From the NCBI GenBank assembly GCA_002430075.1, contig DJBN01000048.1:1-32984 (forward strand): a stretch of DNA of 32,984 nucleotides, given 5' to 3'. The notes under the pieces were generated by a model that was not told where the DNA came from, ran no database searches, and saw only the letters and a program-made list of their open reading frames with translations. Position numbers and translations under genes: made by a program. Source of the DNA: Actinobacteria bacterium UBA5975. Its GTDB lineage: Bacteria > Actinomycetota > Actinomycetes > Nanopelagicales > Nanopelagicaceae. Shown one piece after another: positions 16,121 through 22,328 of this stretch (position 1 is the stretch's first letter; every line of letters begins with the position of its first letter).

Positions 16121-16947
16121 GCCTTCTTGGCGCGGCCGAGATTCGCGAGTTAGCTGCAGCACTTGATCTCAAACCTTCAAAATCTTTAGGACAGAACTTT
16201 GTCCACGATGCTAATGTCTGTCGAAAAATAGTTCGAACTGCTGGAGTTACCTCAAATGATATTGCACTTGAAATTGGACCGGGTCTTGGTTCACTGACGT
16301 TAGCAATGCTTGAACAGGCACAATCAGTTATCGCTGTGGAAATAGATAGACGCTTAGCAACCCAATTACCTATAACTGTTGCAACCCATTCAGAACGGGC
16401 AGAGCTTTTGACGGTGCTTAACCAGGATGCACTCACCTTGCAATCACTTCCGGTAGCCCCAACAGTTCTGGTAGCAAATCTTCCCTATAACGTCTCAGTA
16501 CCAGTCTTTCTTCACCTGCTTGAAATTCTTCCCTCCCTTCGAAGTGGAATCGTGATGGTGCAAGCAGAGGTCGCAGACAGGCTTGCTGCAAAGCCCAATA
16601 CAAAGGAGTATGGAATTCCAACCGTGAAAGCTGCATGGTGGGCTGATGTCACAGGAGCCGGCTCTGTTTCTCGCAATATCTTCTGGCCACAACCTAATGT
16701 TGATTCTAAATTAGTTGCTTTTACGCGACGTGCAACACCGGGAGATGAAGAGTTACGTAAAAAAGTATTTACAATCATTGATTTAGCATTTGCTCAACGT
16801 CGCAAGATGCTCCGTTCAGCTTTGTCATCACTCTATGGAAGTTCTGCAGCAGCGCAAGCACATTTAAACGCTGCCGGAATTGATCCAACCCTTCGTGGGG
16901 AAGCTCTGGATATCGCCTCCTTCTGCGCAATTGCTAAAGAAGGGTAG
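16117..16947 (+). CDS. rsmA: 16S rRNA (adenine1518/1519-N6)-dimethyltransferase
   Basis: 276 residues, KsgA/RsmA type, which dimethylates two adjacent adenines in helix 45 of 16S rRNA during small-subunit assembly. Signatures: KSLGQNFVHDANVCRKIV, the SAM motif EIGPGLGSLTLAML, the catalytic NLPYNVSVPVFLHLL, and the C-terminal helical domain containing FAQRRKMLRSAL. Length is normal. It is coupled to tatD through a 4-bp ATGA overlap. The stop codon TAG (16945-16947) is part of the TAGGGT box that precedes ispE. Confidence 0.96.
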   Translation: MSLLGAAEIRELAAALDLKPSKSLGQNFVHDANVCRKIVRTAGVTSNDIALEIGPGLGSLTLAMLEQAQSVIAVEIDRRLATQLPITVATHSERAELLTVLNQDALTLQSLPVAPTVLVANLPYNVSVPVFLHLLEILPSLRSGIVMVQAEVADRLAAKPNTKEYGIPTVKAAWWADVTGAGSVSRNIFWPQPNVDSKLVAFTRRATPGDEELRKKVFTIIDLAFAQRRKMLRSALSSLYGSSAAAQAHLNAAGIDPTLRGEALDIASFCAIAKEG

Positions 16948-16950
16948 GGT
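16945..16950 (+). promoter_or_regulatory. possible -10 box for ispE
   Basis: TAGGGT lies exactly 6 nt before the ispE GTG, the geometry of a leaderless promoter, and overlaps the rsmA stop. An AAGGG at 16940-16944 is a rival explanation as a distant Shine-Dalgarno (12 nt), so the evidence is mixed. Confidence 0.25.
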
Positions 16951-16956
16951 TTTAAC

Positions 16957-17868
16957 GTGGCTCATAATTCAGTAACGGTACGAGTACCTGCAAAGGTAAA
17001 TCTGCAACTCTCAGTCGGACCGCGTGAATCAGACGGCTACCACAATTTAGTTTCAGTCTTTCAAGCCATTTCGATTTTCGATGATGTCACCGTAACTAAA
17101 TCTAATCCTGGTAGCGGTGTGACGATTTCAGTAACAGGCGAACATACCCATGGAGTGCCTGAGGATCACTCAAATCTCGCGGTCCGCGCGGCTCAACTGA
17201 TGGGGAGCAAATATGATTTCGATGCAGATGTACATATTGAGATTAAGAAATCTATCCCTGTAGCAGGCGGAATGGCTGGCGGTAGCGCTGATGCGGCAGG
17301 AACACTTGTGGCAATGGATGCTCTCTATAAACTTGAGATGTCTCGTGAAGAGCTACATTTATTGGGTTCAGAGCTAGGAAGCGATGTACCGTTTATTATT
17401 TCAGGGGGAACTGCAATTGGCCAAGGACACGGTGATCAACTGACTCCTGCGCTATCGCGCGGCACCTATCACTGGGTATTAGCGCTTTCGAGCGTAGGTT
17501 TATCAACTCCAGCCGTTTACACAGAGTGTGATCGCATGCGCGCAGAACTCGATATTGCACCACCGAACGTCTCAGATTTATTGATGCAATCACTTCTTGC
17601 AGCGGATGCCGAATCAGTGGGCCGAGCTCTCACTAATGATTTACAGAACGCAGCATGTTCTCTTCGCCCAGCTTTAAGTTTAGTGTTAGAAGTTGGTCAC
17701 GATTATGGTGCTCTGGGCGCAATTGTTTCTGGCTCTGGCCCAACGGTTGCCTTCTTGGTTGCCGATGAAGATGCAGGCCTTGATTTAGCTGTTGCCTTAA
17801 CGGCTAGCGGAGTTGTTGGAAGTGTCGCACGAGCTCATGGCCCAGTTGCTGGCGCAAAGATTATTTAA
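16957..17868 (+). CDS. ispE: 4-diphosphocytidyl-2-C-methyl-D-erythritol kinase
   Basis: A 303-residue GHMP kinase that phosphorylates CDP-methylerythritol in the non-mevalonate isoprenoid pathway, which feeds polyprenyl carriers for the cell wall and for Pmt. Visible motifs: VRVPAKVNLQLSVGPRESDGYH (N-terminal substrate loop), the ATP loop PVAGGMAGGSADAAGTL, ELGSDVPFIISGGTAIGQG, and near the C-terminus VSGSGPTVAFL. GTG start at 16957. The 3' end overlaps the stop of the convergent MarR gene by 3 bases. The ABC-F ATPase gene often found next to ispE in actinobacteria is absent here. Confidence 0.95.
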   Translation: MAHNSVTVRVPAKVNLQLSVGPRESDGYHNLVSVFQAISIFDDVTVTKSNPGSGVTISVTGEHTHGVPEDHSNLAVRAAQLMGSKYDFDADVHIEIKKSIPVAGGMAGGSADAAGTLVAMDALYKLEMSREELHLLGSELGSDVPFIISGGTAIGQGHGDQLTPALSRGTYHWVLALSSVGLSTPAVYTECDRMRAELDIAPPNVSDLLMQSLLAADAESVGRALTNDLQNAACSLRPALSLVLEVGHDYGALGAIVSGSGPTVAFLVADEDAGLDLAVALTASGVVGSVARAHGPVAGAKII

Positions 17869-18374
17869 TCGCCATCAAGTTCTGTAACGAGTTTGCTGAG
17901 TAATTCGGCAACAACGTCACGGTCTTTTACTGAAAGAGTTCGTAATAGTTCACGCTCATTCTCAAGAAGACTCTCAAGAGCTGCATCAACTGCGCGCATT
18001 CCAGATTTTGTCAGTGTGACGAGAGACCCACGACCATCGGCTGGATCTTGCTCGCGAGTAATCAGTTGTAGCTCTTCAAGTCGATCAAGTCGGTTTGTCA
18101 TTGTTCCGCTCGTCACCATCGTCTCTTGCATTAATAGCCCAGGAGAAAGTTGATGGGGTGCACCTGCGCGGCGAAGGGCTGCCAAAACATCGAAGCCCCA
18201 ATTTTCAAGTTCTCCGAAGGCATCGCGCCTTGCGATATCAAGATGGCGTGCAATCCGAGTAATCCGGCTCAAGACCGAGAAGGGTGAGAGGTCTAGATCG
18301 GGCCTTTCACGCTTCCACGCAGCGATAAGGCGGTCTACTTCATCCCGCGCGTGTGAAGCTGAATTGGCATCCAT
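17865..18374 (-). CDS. MarR-family transcriptional regulator
   Basis: 169 residues with a winged helix-turn-helix. The recognition region reads LSPGLLMQETMVTSGTMTNRLDRLEELQLI and is followed by the wing REQDPADGRGSLVTLTKSG, a textbook MarR signature (DxRG). The flanking helices for dimerisation run from about 1-60 and 125-169. MarR proteins usually repress nearby genes and are released by small phenolic or stress ligands; the ligand here is unknown. No Shine-Dalgarno precedes the ATG. A TAAACT box lies 8 nt upstream, and an 18-bp dyad fills its promoter spacer, so self-repression is likely. Confidence 0.9.
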   Translation of the reverse strand: MDANSASHARDEVDRLIAAWKRERPDLDLSPFSVLSRITRIARHLDIARRDAFGELENWGFDVLAALRRAGAPHQLSPGLLMQETMVTSGTMTNRLDRLEELQLITREQDPADGRGSLVTLTKSGMRAVDAALESLLENERELLRTLSVKDRDVVAELLSKLVTELDGD

Positions 18375-18382
18375 AAGAGATG

Positions 18383-18411
18383 AGTTTAGTGGTCGCGAGC
18401 ACTACCGAATA
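18383..18411 (-). promoter_or_regulatory. candidate marR promoter
   Basis: On the minus strand TATTCG (18411-18406) and TAAACT (18388-18383) are separated by 17 bases. The -10 lies 8 nt before the ATG, giving a leaderless or nearly leaderless transcript. The -35 is a weak match. The spacer is occupied by the dyad at 18387-18404. Confidence 0.4.
18387..18404. promoter_or_regulatory. 18-bp interrupted palindrome, candidate MarR operator
   Basis: TAGTG (18387-18391) and CACTA (18400-18404) flank a palindromic CGCG centre (18394-18397), with 2-nt non-symmetric spacers on each side. The size and the position between -35 and -10 of the marR gene are as expected for an autoregulatory MarR site. It also lies 25 bp before tRNA-Gln. 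Confidence 0.5.
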
Positions 18412-18428
18412 TAAGGGAGAATACAGGT

Positions 18429-18500
18429 TCCGCCATTGTGTAGTGGCTAGCACATGGGCCTTTGAAGCCCAGGGTCCAGGATCGATACCTGGTGGCGGAG
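18429..18500 (+). tRNA. tRNA-Gln (anticodon TTG)
   Basis: A complete 72-nt cloverleaf. The acceptor TCCGCCA pairs with TGGCGGA and the discriminator is G. The D-stem is GTGT/GCAC. The anticodon stem TGGGC/GCCCA has loop CTTTGAA, giving anticodon TTG at 18462-18464, which reads CAA/CAG. The T-stem is CCAGG/CCTGG. The T-loop reads ATCGATA, so position 54 is A rather than the nearly universal T. No CCA is encoded. The gene sits between marR and glmU. Confidence 0.95.
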
Positions 18501-18518
18501 CAAGGTATTGCTCAGCCA

Positions 18519-18546
18519 ATTGAAGTGGCGCAGCCACTGATTCAAT
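18519..18546 (+). terminator. stem-loop after tRNA-Gln, probable processing or termination hairpin
   Basis: ATTGAA then GTGGC (18519-18529) pairs with GCCAC and TTCAAT (18533-18546), with a GCA loop and a 3-nt TGA bulge on the 3' side, giving 11 base pairs. There is no T-run after it. It could be a U-less actinobacterial terminator or a processing stem between tRNA-Gln and glmU. Confidence 0.4.
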
Positions 18547-18561
18547 CTCAGGTTGAGGAAG

Positions 18562-18567
18562 TAGACT
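18562..18567 (+). promoter_or_regulatory. candidate -10 box for leaderless glmU
   Basis: TAGACT ends exactly 6 nt before the glmU ATG. The nearest Shine-Dalgarno-like run (GAGG at 18555-18558) is 15 nt away, too far to be efficient. The -35 region is not recognisable. Confidence 0.4.
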
Positions 18568-18573
18568 CCACCT

Positions 18574-20001
18574 ATGAGCCTTGAAACCGTAGTGATTCTC
18601 GCTGCTGGTGAAGGTACTCGTATGAAGTCGGCAACACCCAAGGTTCTCCATACAATTTCAGGTCGCTCACTTGTCGGCCATGTATTACATGCAGTCAGCT
18701 CTTTATCACCCAAGCAGGTACGAGTTATTGTCGGAGCAGGTCGCGAAGAAGTTGAAGCTCATATATCTGAGATCGCACCAACTGCCGTTACTGTCTTTCA
18801 AGAAAAGCGCGGCGGAACAGGTCATGCAACCCAGCTGGCACTTGATGGCTTGAAACCAACAGGCACGCTCTTAGTTCTTGCAGGGGATACACCAATGCTT
18901 ACCAGTGAAGCGCTTTCACAACTTCTTAAACACCACCATGAAGGTGGCTTTACCGCATCAGTTCTGACTGCCGAACATCCAGATCCCACAGGGTATGGCC
19001 GCATCATTCGTGCCGATGACGATTCACTTCTGCGTATTGTTGAAGAGCGCGATGCCGATGATACGGAAAGAGATATTTACGAAGTTAATTCAGGGGTCTA
19101 TGCATTTGACGCTGCAAAGTTGGCTGCGGCTATTGGAAAGCTCAAATCTAATAACTCGCAAGGCGAGCTTTATCTGACTGATGTTATCGAAATTCTTCGT
19201 AACGAAGGCGGAACAATCGCTGCTGTGATGATTGACGATTTCATCGAAATTCTTGGAGTCAATGACCGCGTGCAGTTAGCAGAATCAGCAGCCCTTTTAC
19301 GCGATCGCATCAATGAAGATTTAATGCGCGAAGGTGTATCAATCATCGACCCACTTAATACCTGGGTAGATTCAACTGCCACTGTGGCTAGCGATGTAAC
19401 GCTGATGCCAGGCACTGCTATTAGCGGTTCAACGACAATTGCATCAGGGGCCATTATCGGACCGCGTACAACGTTGGTCGATTGCACTGTAGGCGCTGGC
19501 GCTCGCGTTATTGAATCTCGCTGCGCAGAATCAATTATTGGAGATGGCGCACAGGTCGGGCCATATACCTATCTTCGTCCCGGAACTAAATTGCTCAGCA
19601 ATACCAAAGTTGGCGCTTACGTTGAGATGAAGAATGCGACACTGGGTGAAGGTTCAAAAGTCCCACATCTTTCATACGTCGGAGATGCAGTTATCGGCGA
19701 AGGCAGCAATATTGGAGCTGCAACAATCTTTGTTAATTACGATGGAGTTGAAAAACATTACACAGTCGTTGGCGACCATGTTCGAATCGGAAGCGATTCA
19801 ATGTTGGTAGCACCTGTGACAATCGGAGATGGCGCTTATACGGCGGCCGGATCTGTGATTACAGAAGATGTTCCTCCCGGCGCGATTGGTGTTGGTAGAG
19901 CAAAGCAGCGAAATGTAATAGGTTGGGTTCTGCGTAAGCGTTCCGGTACTAAATCTGCTGAGGCGGCTTCGCGCCACAGTAGCGACGAGCAGAAAGGCTA
20001 A
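18574..20001 (+). CDS. glmU: bifunctional UDP-N-acetylglucosamine pyrophosphorylase / glucosamine-1-phosphate N-acetyltransferase
   Basis: A 475-residue cytoplasmic enzyme making UDP-GlcNAc for peptidoglycan. The uridylyltransferase domain (1-230) starts with LAAGEGTRMKSATPKVLH and includes GGTGHATQLAL, LAGDTPML and EVNSGVYAFD. From about residue 255 to 455 runs the left-handed beta-helix acetyltransferase domain, with its imperfect hexapeptide repeats (for example SIIGDGAQVGPYTYLRPGT, KVGAYVEMKNATLG) and the catalytic VNYDG segment. The C-terminal tail is basic and Ser-rich. prs follows after 5 nt; glmU-prs is a conserved pair, joining two users of sugar and nucleotide phosphates. Confidence 0.97.
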   Translation: MSLETVVILAAGEGTRMKSATPKVLHTISGRSLVGHVLHAVSSLSPKQVRVIVGAGREEVEAHISEIAPTAVTVFQEKRGGTGHATQLALDGLKPTGTLLVLAGDTPMLTSEALSQLLKHHHEGGFTASVLTAEHPDPTGYGRIIRADDDSLLRIVEERDADDTERDIYEVNSGVYAFDAAKLAAAIGKLKSNNSQGELYLTDVIEILRNEGGTIAAVMIDDFIEILGVNDRVQLAESAALLRDRINEDLMREGVSIIDPLNTWVDSTATVASDVTLMPGTAISGSTTIASGAIIGPRTTLVDCTVGAGARVIESRCAESIIGDGAQVGPYTYLRPGTKLLSNTKVGAYVEMKNATLGEGSKVPHLSYVGDAVIGEGSNIGAATIFVNYDGVEKHYTVVGDHVRIGSDSMLVAPVTIGDGAYTAAGSVITEDVPPGAIGVGRAKQRNVIGWVLRKRSGTKSAEAASRHSSDEQKG

Positions 20002-20006
20002 CTTCC

Positions 20007-20987
20007 TTGAGCGAGATCCGTTTATCCTCAGAAAAAAGATTGCGTCTCTTTTCAGGCCGCGGATTCCCAGAGTTAGCAGAAGAAGTCGCCATCGAACTCG
20101 GTGTCTCGATTACTCCCACATCTGCCTATGACTTCGCAAATGGTGAAATTTTTGTCCGCTTTGAAGAATCAGTTCGCGGATGCGATGCATTTGTCCTGCA
20201 GTCACACGCAACTCCTGTCAATAAGCAGATCATGGAGCAACTGATTATGGTCGATGCGCTCAAGCGTGCATCAGCAAAGCGTATTACTGTCGTTGCACCG
20301 TTCTATGGCTATGCCCGTCAAGATAAGAAGCATCGTGGTCGCGAACCTATCTCGGCTCGCTTAATGGCAGATCTCTATAAGGCTGCGGGCGCTGACCGAT
20401 TGATGGTTGTCGATCTTCATACATCTCAAATTCAAGGTTTCTTCGATGGTCCAGTTGATCACTTGTTCGCACTACCCATGCTTGCAAATTACGTTGGCAG
20501 CAAAGTTGATCGTTCAATGCTCACCATTGTTTCACCTGACTCCGGTCGTGTTCGCGTTGCAGAACGTTGGTCAGAACTTCTAGGTGGATGCCCCATCGCA
20601 TTTATCCATAAGACTCGCGACCCACTGGTTCCTAATGAATCAGTGACAGGGCGCGTCGTCGGTGATGTGGCAGGTCGTACATGCGTTGTAATCGATGACA
20701 TGATCGATACTGCGGGAACAATTACCAAGGCAGTAGATGCGCTCTTCGAAGGTGGAGCAAAAGATGTCATCATCGCCGCAACCCACGCAGTCTTCTCAGG
20801 CCCTGCAGTTGAGCGTCTCAAGGCCTGTCGAGCCGTCGAAATCGTGGTCACCAACTCATTACCAATCGAAGACGATAAGCGCTTTGACAAGCTGACTGTG
20901 CTCACAATCGCCCCACTTCTAGGCCGCGCCATCCGCGAGGTCTTCGAAGATGGCTCTGTAACTAGCCTTTTTGACGGGCACAGCTAA
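20007..20987 (+). CDS. prs: ribose-phosphate pyrophosphokinase
   Basis: A 326-residue PRPP synthase: ribose-5-phosphate plus ATP gives PRPP for purine, pyrimidine, His and Trp synthesis. Motifs: FANGEIFVRFEESVRGCDAF (ATP site), FYGYARQDKKHRGREPISARL split over the flexible loop, VVDLHTSQIQGFF (metal-binding His), and the PRPP loop VVIDDMIDTAGTI near residue 230. The start is TTG at 20007, supported by AAAGG 9 nt upstream, and no ATG near the N-terminus would keep the family start. It is the last gene before a hairpin terminator. Confidence 0.97.
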   Translation: MSEIRLSSEKRLRLFSGRGFPELAEEVAIELGVSITPTSAYDFANGEIFVRFEESVRGCDAFVLQSHATPVNKQIMEQLIMVDALKRASAKRITVVAPFYGYARQDKKHRGREPISARLMADLYKAAGADRLMVVDLHTSQIQGFFDGPVDHLFALPMLANYVGSKVDRSMLTIVSPDSGRVRVAERWSELLGGCPIAFIHKTRDPLVPNESVTGRVVGDVAGRTCVVIDDMIDTAGTITKAVDALFEGGAKDVIIAATHAVFSGPAVERLKACRAVEIVVTNSLPIEDDKRFDKLTVLTIAPLLGRAIREVFEDGSVTSLFDGHS

Positions 20988-20999
20988 GTCACGCTAACC

Positions 21000-21024
21000 T
21001 TCACCTCGTTCCGGCGAGGGTGAA
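21000..21024 (+). terminator. intrinsic terminator after prs
   Basis: TTCACCTCG (21000-21008) pairs with CGAGGGTGAA (21015-21024) with one bulged G and a TTCCGG loop. It is followed by the T/A-rich stretch ATTTAT, and lies 13 nt after the prs stop with no other gene until rplY. Confidence 0.7.
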
Positions 21025-21112
21025 ATTTATCCGTGATCGACGGCGTAGGTATCAACTCCTGCTGGAACTTCGCGCAACACAAGTGAAGTAACCGATAACA
21101 GGGAGTTTTAAA

Positions 21113-21733
21113 ATGGCAGAAGTATCAATCAAAGGAACAACACGTACCGAATTCGGTAAGGGTGCTTCACGTCGCGCGCGCGTTGCAGGCCTTGTTCCAG
21201 CTGTTATCTATGGCCACGGTGAAAAGCCGGTTCATATCACTCTTCCAGCACGCGAACTCGGCGTAGCCCTAAAAGAGTCAAACGTACTTCTTAACATTGA
21301 TATCGATGGAAAGACTGAACTTACACTTCCAAAGTCTATTGTTCGCCATCCACTGAAGCAGATCCTCGAGCACATCGACCTCGTACTTGTTCGTCGCGGC
21401 GAGAAGGTAACTGTTGCAGTTCCTGTTCATACAGAAGGAAAGCACGATCCAGATGGAATTCTTGAGCACCAGAACAACACAATCGATGTCGAAGCCGAGG
21501 CAACGTCTATTCCTAAGTTCCTAGTTCTTGATATCGAAGGCATGGTTGCGGGAACTTCTAAGTACGCCTCAGATGTCGTTCTTCCAGCTGGCACAACTCT
21601 TGTTAGCCCAGAGAACACAATCATCGTTCACCTCTCTGAGCGTTCAACTGCAGTTGAAGAAGTTGCTGTTGTGGACCCTGCTGCAGATGCACCTGCTGCT
21701 GAAGACGCTGATGCAGAGAAGAATGACGCTTAA
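21113..21733 (+). CDS. rplY: 50S ribosomal protein L25, CTC/TL5 form
   Basis: 206 residues. The N-terminal L25 domain (1-92) binds 5S rRNA and includes TRTEFGKGASRRARVAGLVPAVIYG and RHPLKQILEHIDLVLV. The C-terminal CTC/TL5 beta domain runs to about 185, and an acidic Ala/Glu/Asp tail (DPAADAPAAEDADAEK) ends the chain. GGGAG lies 8 nt before the ATG. The gene has its own start region of about 90 bases after the prs terminator and is followed by pth after 19 nt; rplY-pth is a conserved pair. Confidence 0.95.
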   Translation: MAEVSIKGTTRTEFGKGASRRARVAGLVPAVIYGHGEKPVHITLPARELGVALKESNVLLNIDIDGKTELTLPKSIVRHPLKQILEHIDLVLVRRGEKVTVAVPVHTEGKHDPDGILEHQNNTIDVEAEATSIPKFLVLDIEGMVAGTSKYASDVVLPAGTTLVSPENTIIVHLSERSTAVEEVAVVDPAADAPAAEDADAEKNDA

Positions 21734-21752
21734 CCTTTAGACTTTAACCATT

Positions 21753-22328
21753 ATGACGTGGTTGGTAGTGGGTCTCGGCAATCCCGGGGATCAATATGCT
21801 GCCACCCGTCACAATGTGGGTCAGATGGTTATTGACCATCTCGCTAAACGCCACAGCGTAAAACTTTCTTCGCACAAATCTCGTACCGAAATTGCAGCCT
21901 ATAAGTTAGGTGTTGGCATCGATGCGCATTCAATAATTCTCGCTAAATCAAAGAGTTACATGAATGAAACAGGCGGACCGATCAAGGCGCTCGCTAACTT
22001 CTACTCTGTCGCCCCGGAGAAAATAATTATTCTTCACGATGAACTTGATATTCCATTTTCCGCAATACGTGCCAAAGTTGCTGGCGGCGATAATGGGCAT
22101 AATGGTCTGAAATCACTGACGTCATCTTTCGATACACCTGATTACTTCCGTGTACGCCTTGGTATCGGTCGCCCCATGGGAGAACAAGATCCAGCGGATT
22201 TTGTTCTCAAGCAATTTAGCAAAGAAGAGAAGAGGACTCTAGGGGAATTTATCGATCGCGCTGCAGATTGCGTCGAATTCCTTATTGAAAAAGGTCTTGA
22301 TTTAACCCAATCTAAATTTAACTCTTAA
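21753..22328 (+). CDS. pth: peptidyl-tRNA hydrolase
   Basis: A 191-residue bacterial Pth that frees tRNA from stalled peptidyl-tRNA. Signatures: VVGLGNPGDQYAATRHNVGQMVID (catalytic His20), KSKSYMNETGGPIKALANFY and ILHDELDIPF, then GGDNGHNGLKSL, with the usual Asn and Asp active-site residues. No Shine-Dalgarno is evident. TAGACT lies 9 nt before the ATG, which may allow separate transcription from inside the rplY operon. The stop touches the stop of the convergent ppc gene (no base between them). Confidence 0.96.
   Translation: MTWLVVGLGNPGDQYAATRHNVGQMVIDHLAKRHSVKLSSHKSRTEIAAYKLGVGIDAHSIILAKSKSYMNETGGPIKALANFYSVAPEKIIILHDELDIPFSAIRAKVAGGDNGHNGLKSLTSSFDTPDYFRVRLGIGRPMGEQDPADFVLKQFSKEEKRTLGEFIDRAADCVEFLIEKGLDLTQSKFNS

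Noticed and set aside
20489..20932. 147-aa open frame on the minus strand inside prs
   Set aside because: Fully inside a conserved gene, low-complexity Ser/Thr/Arg composition typical of an antisense shadow frame, no ribosome site or family motif.
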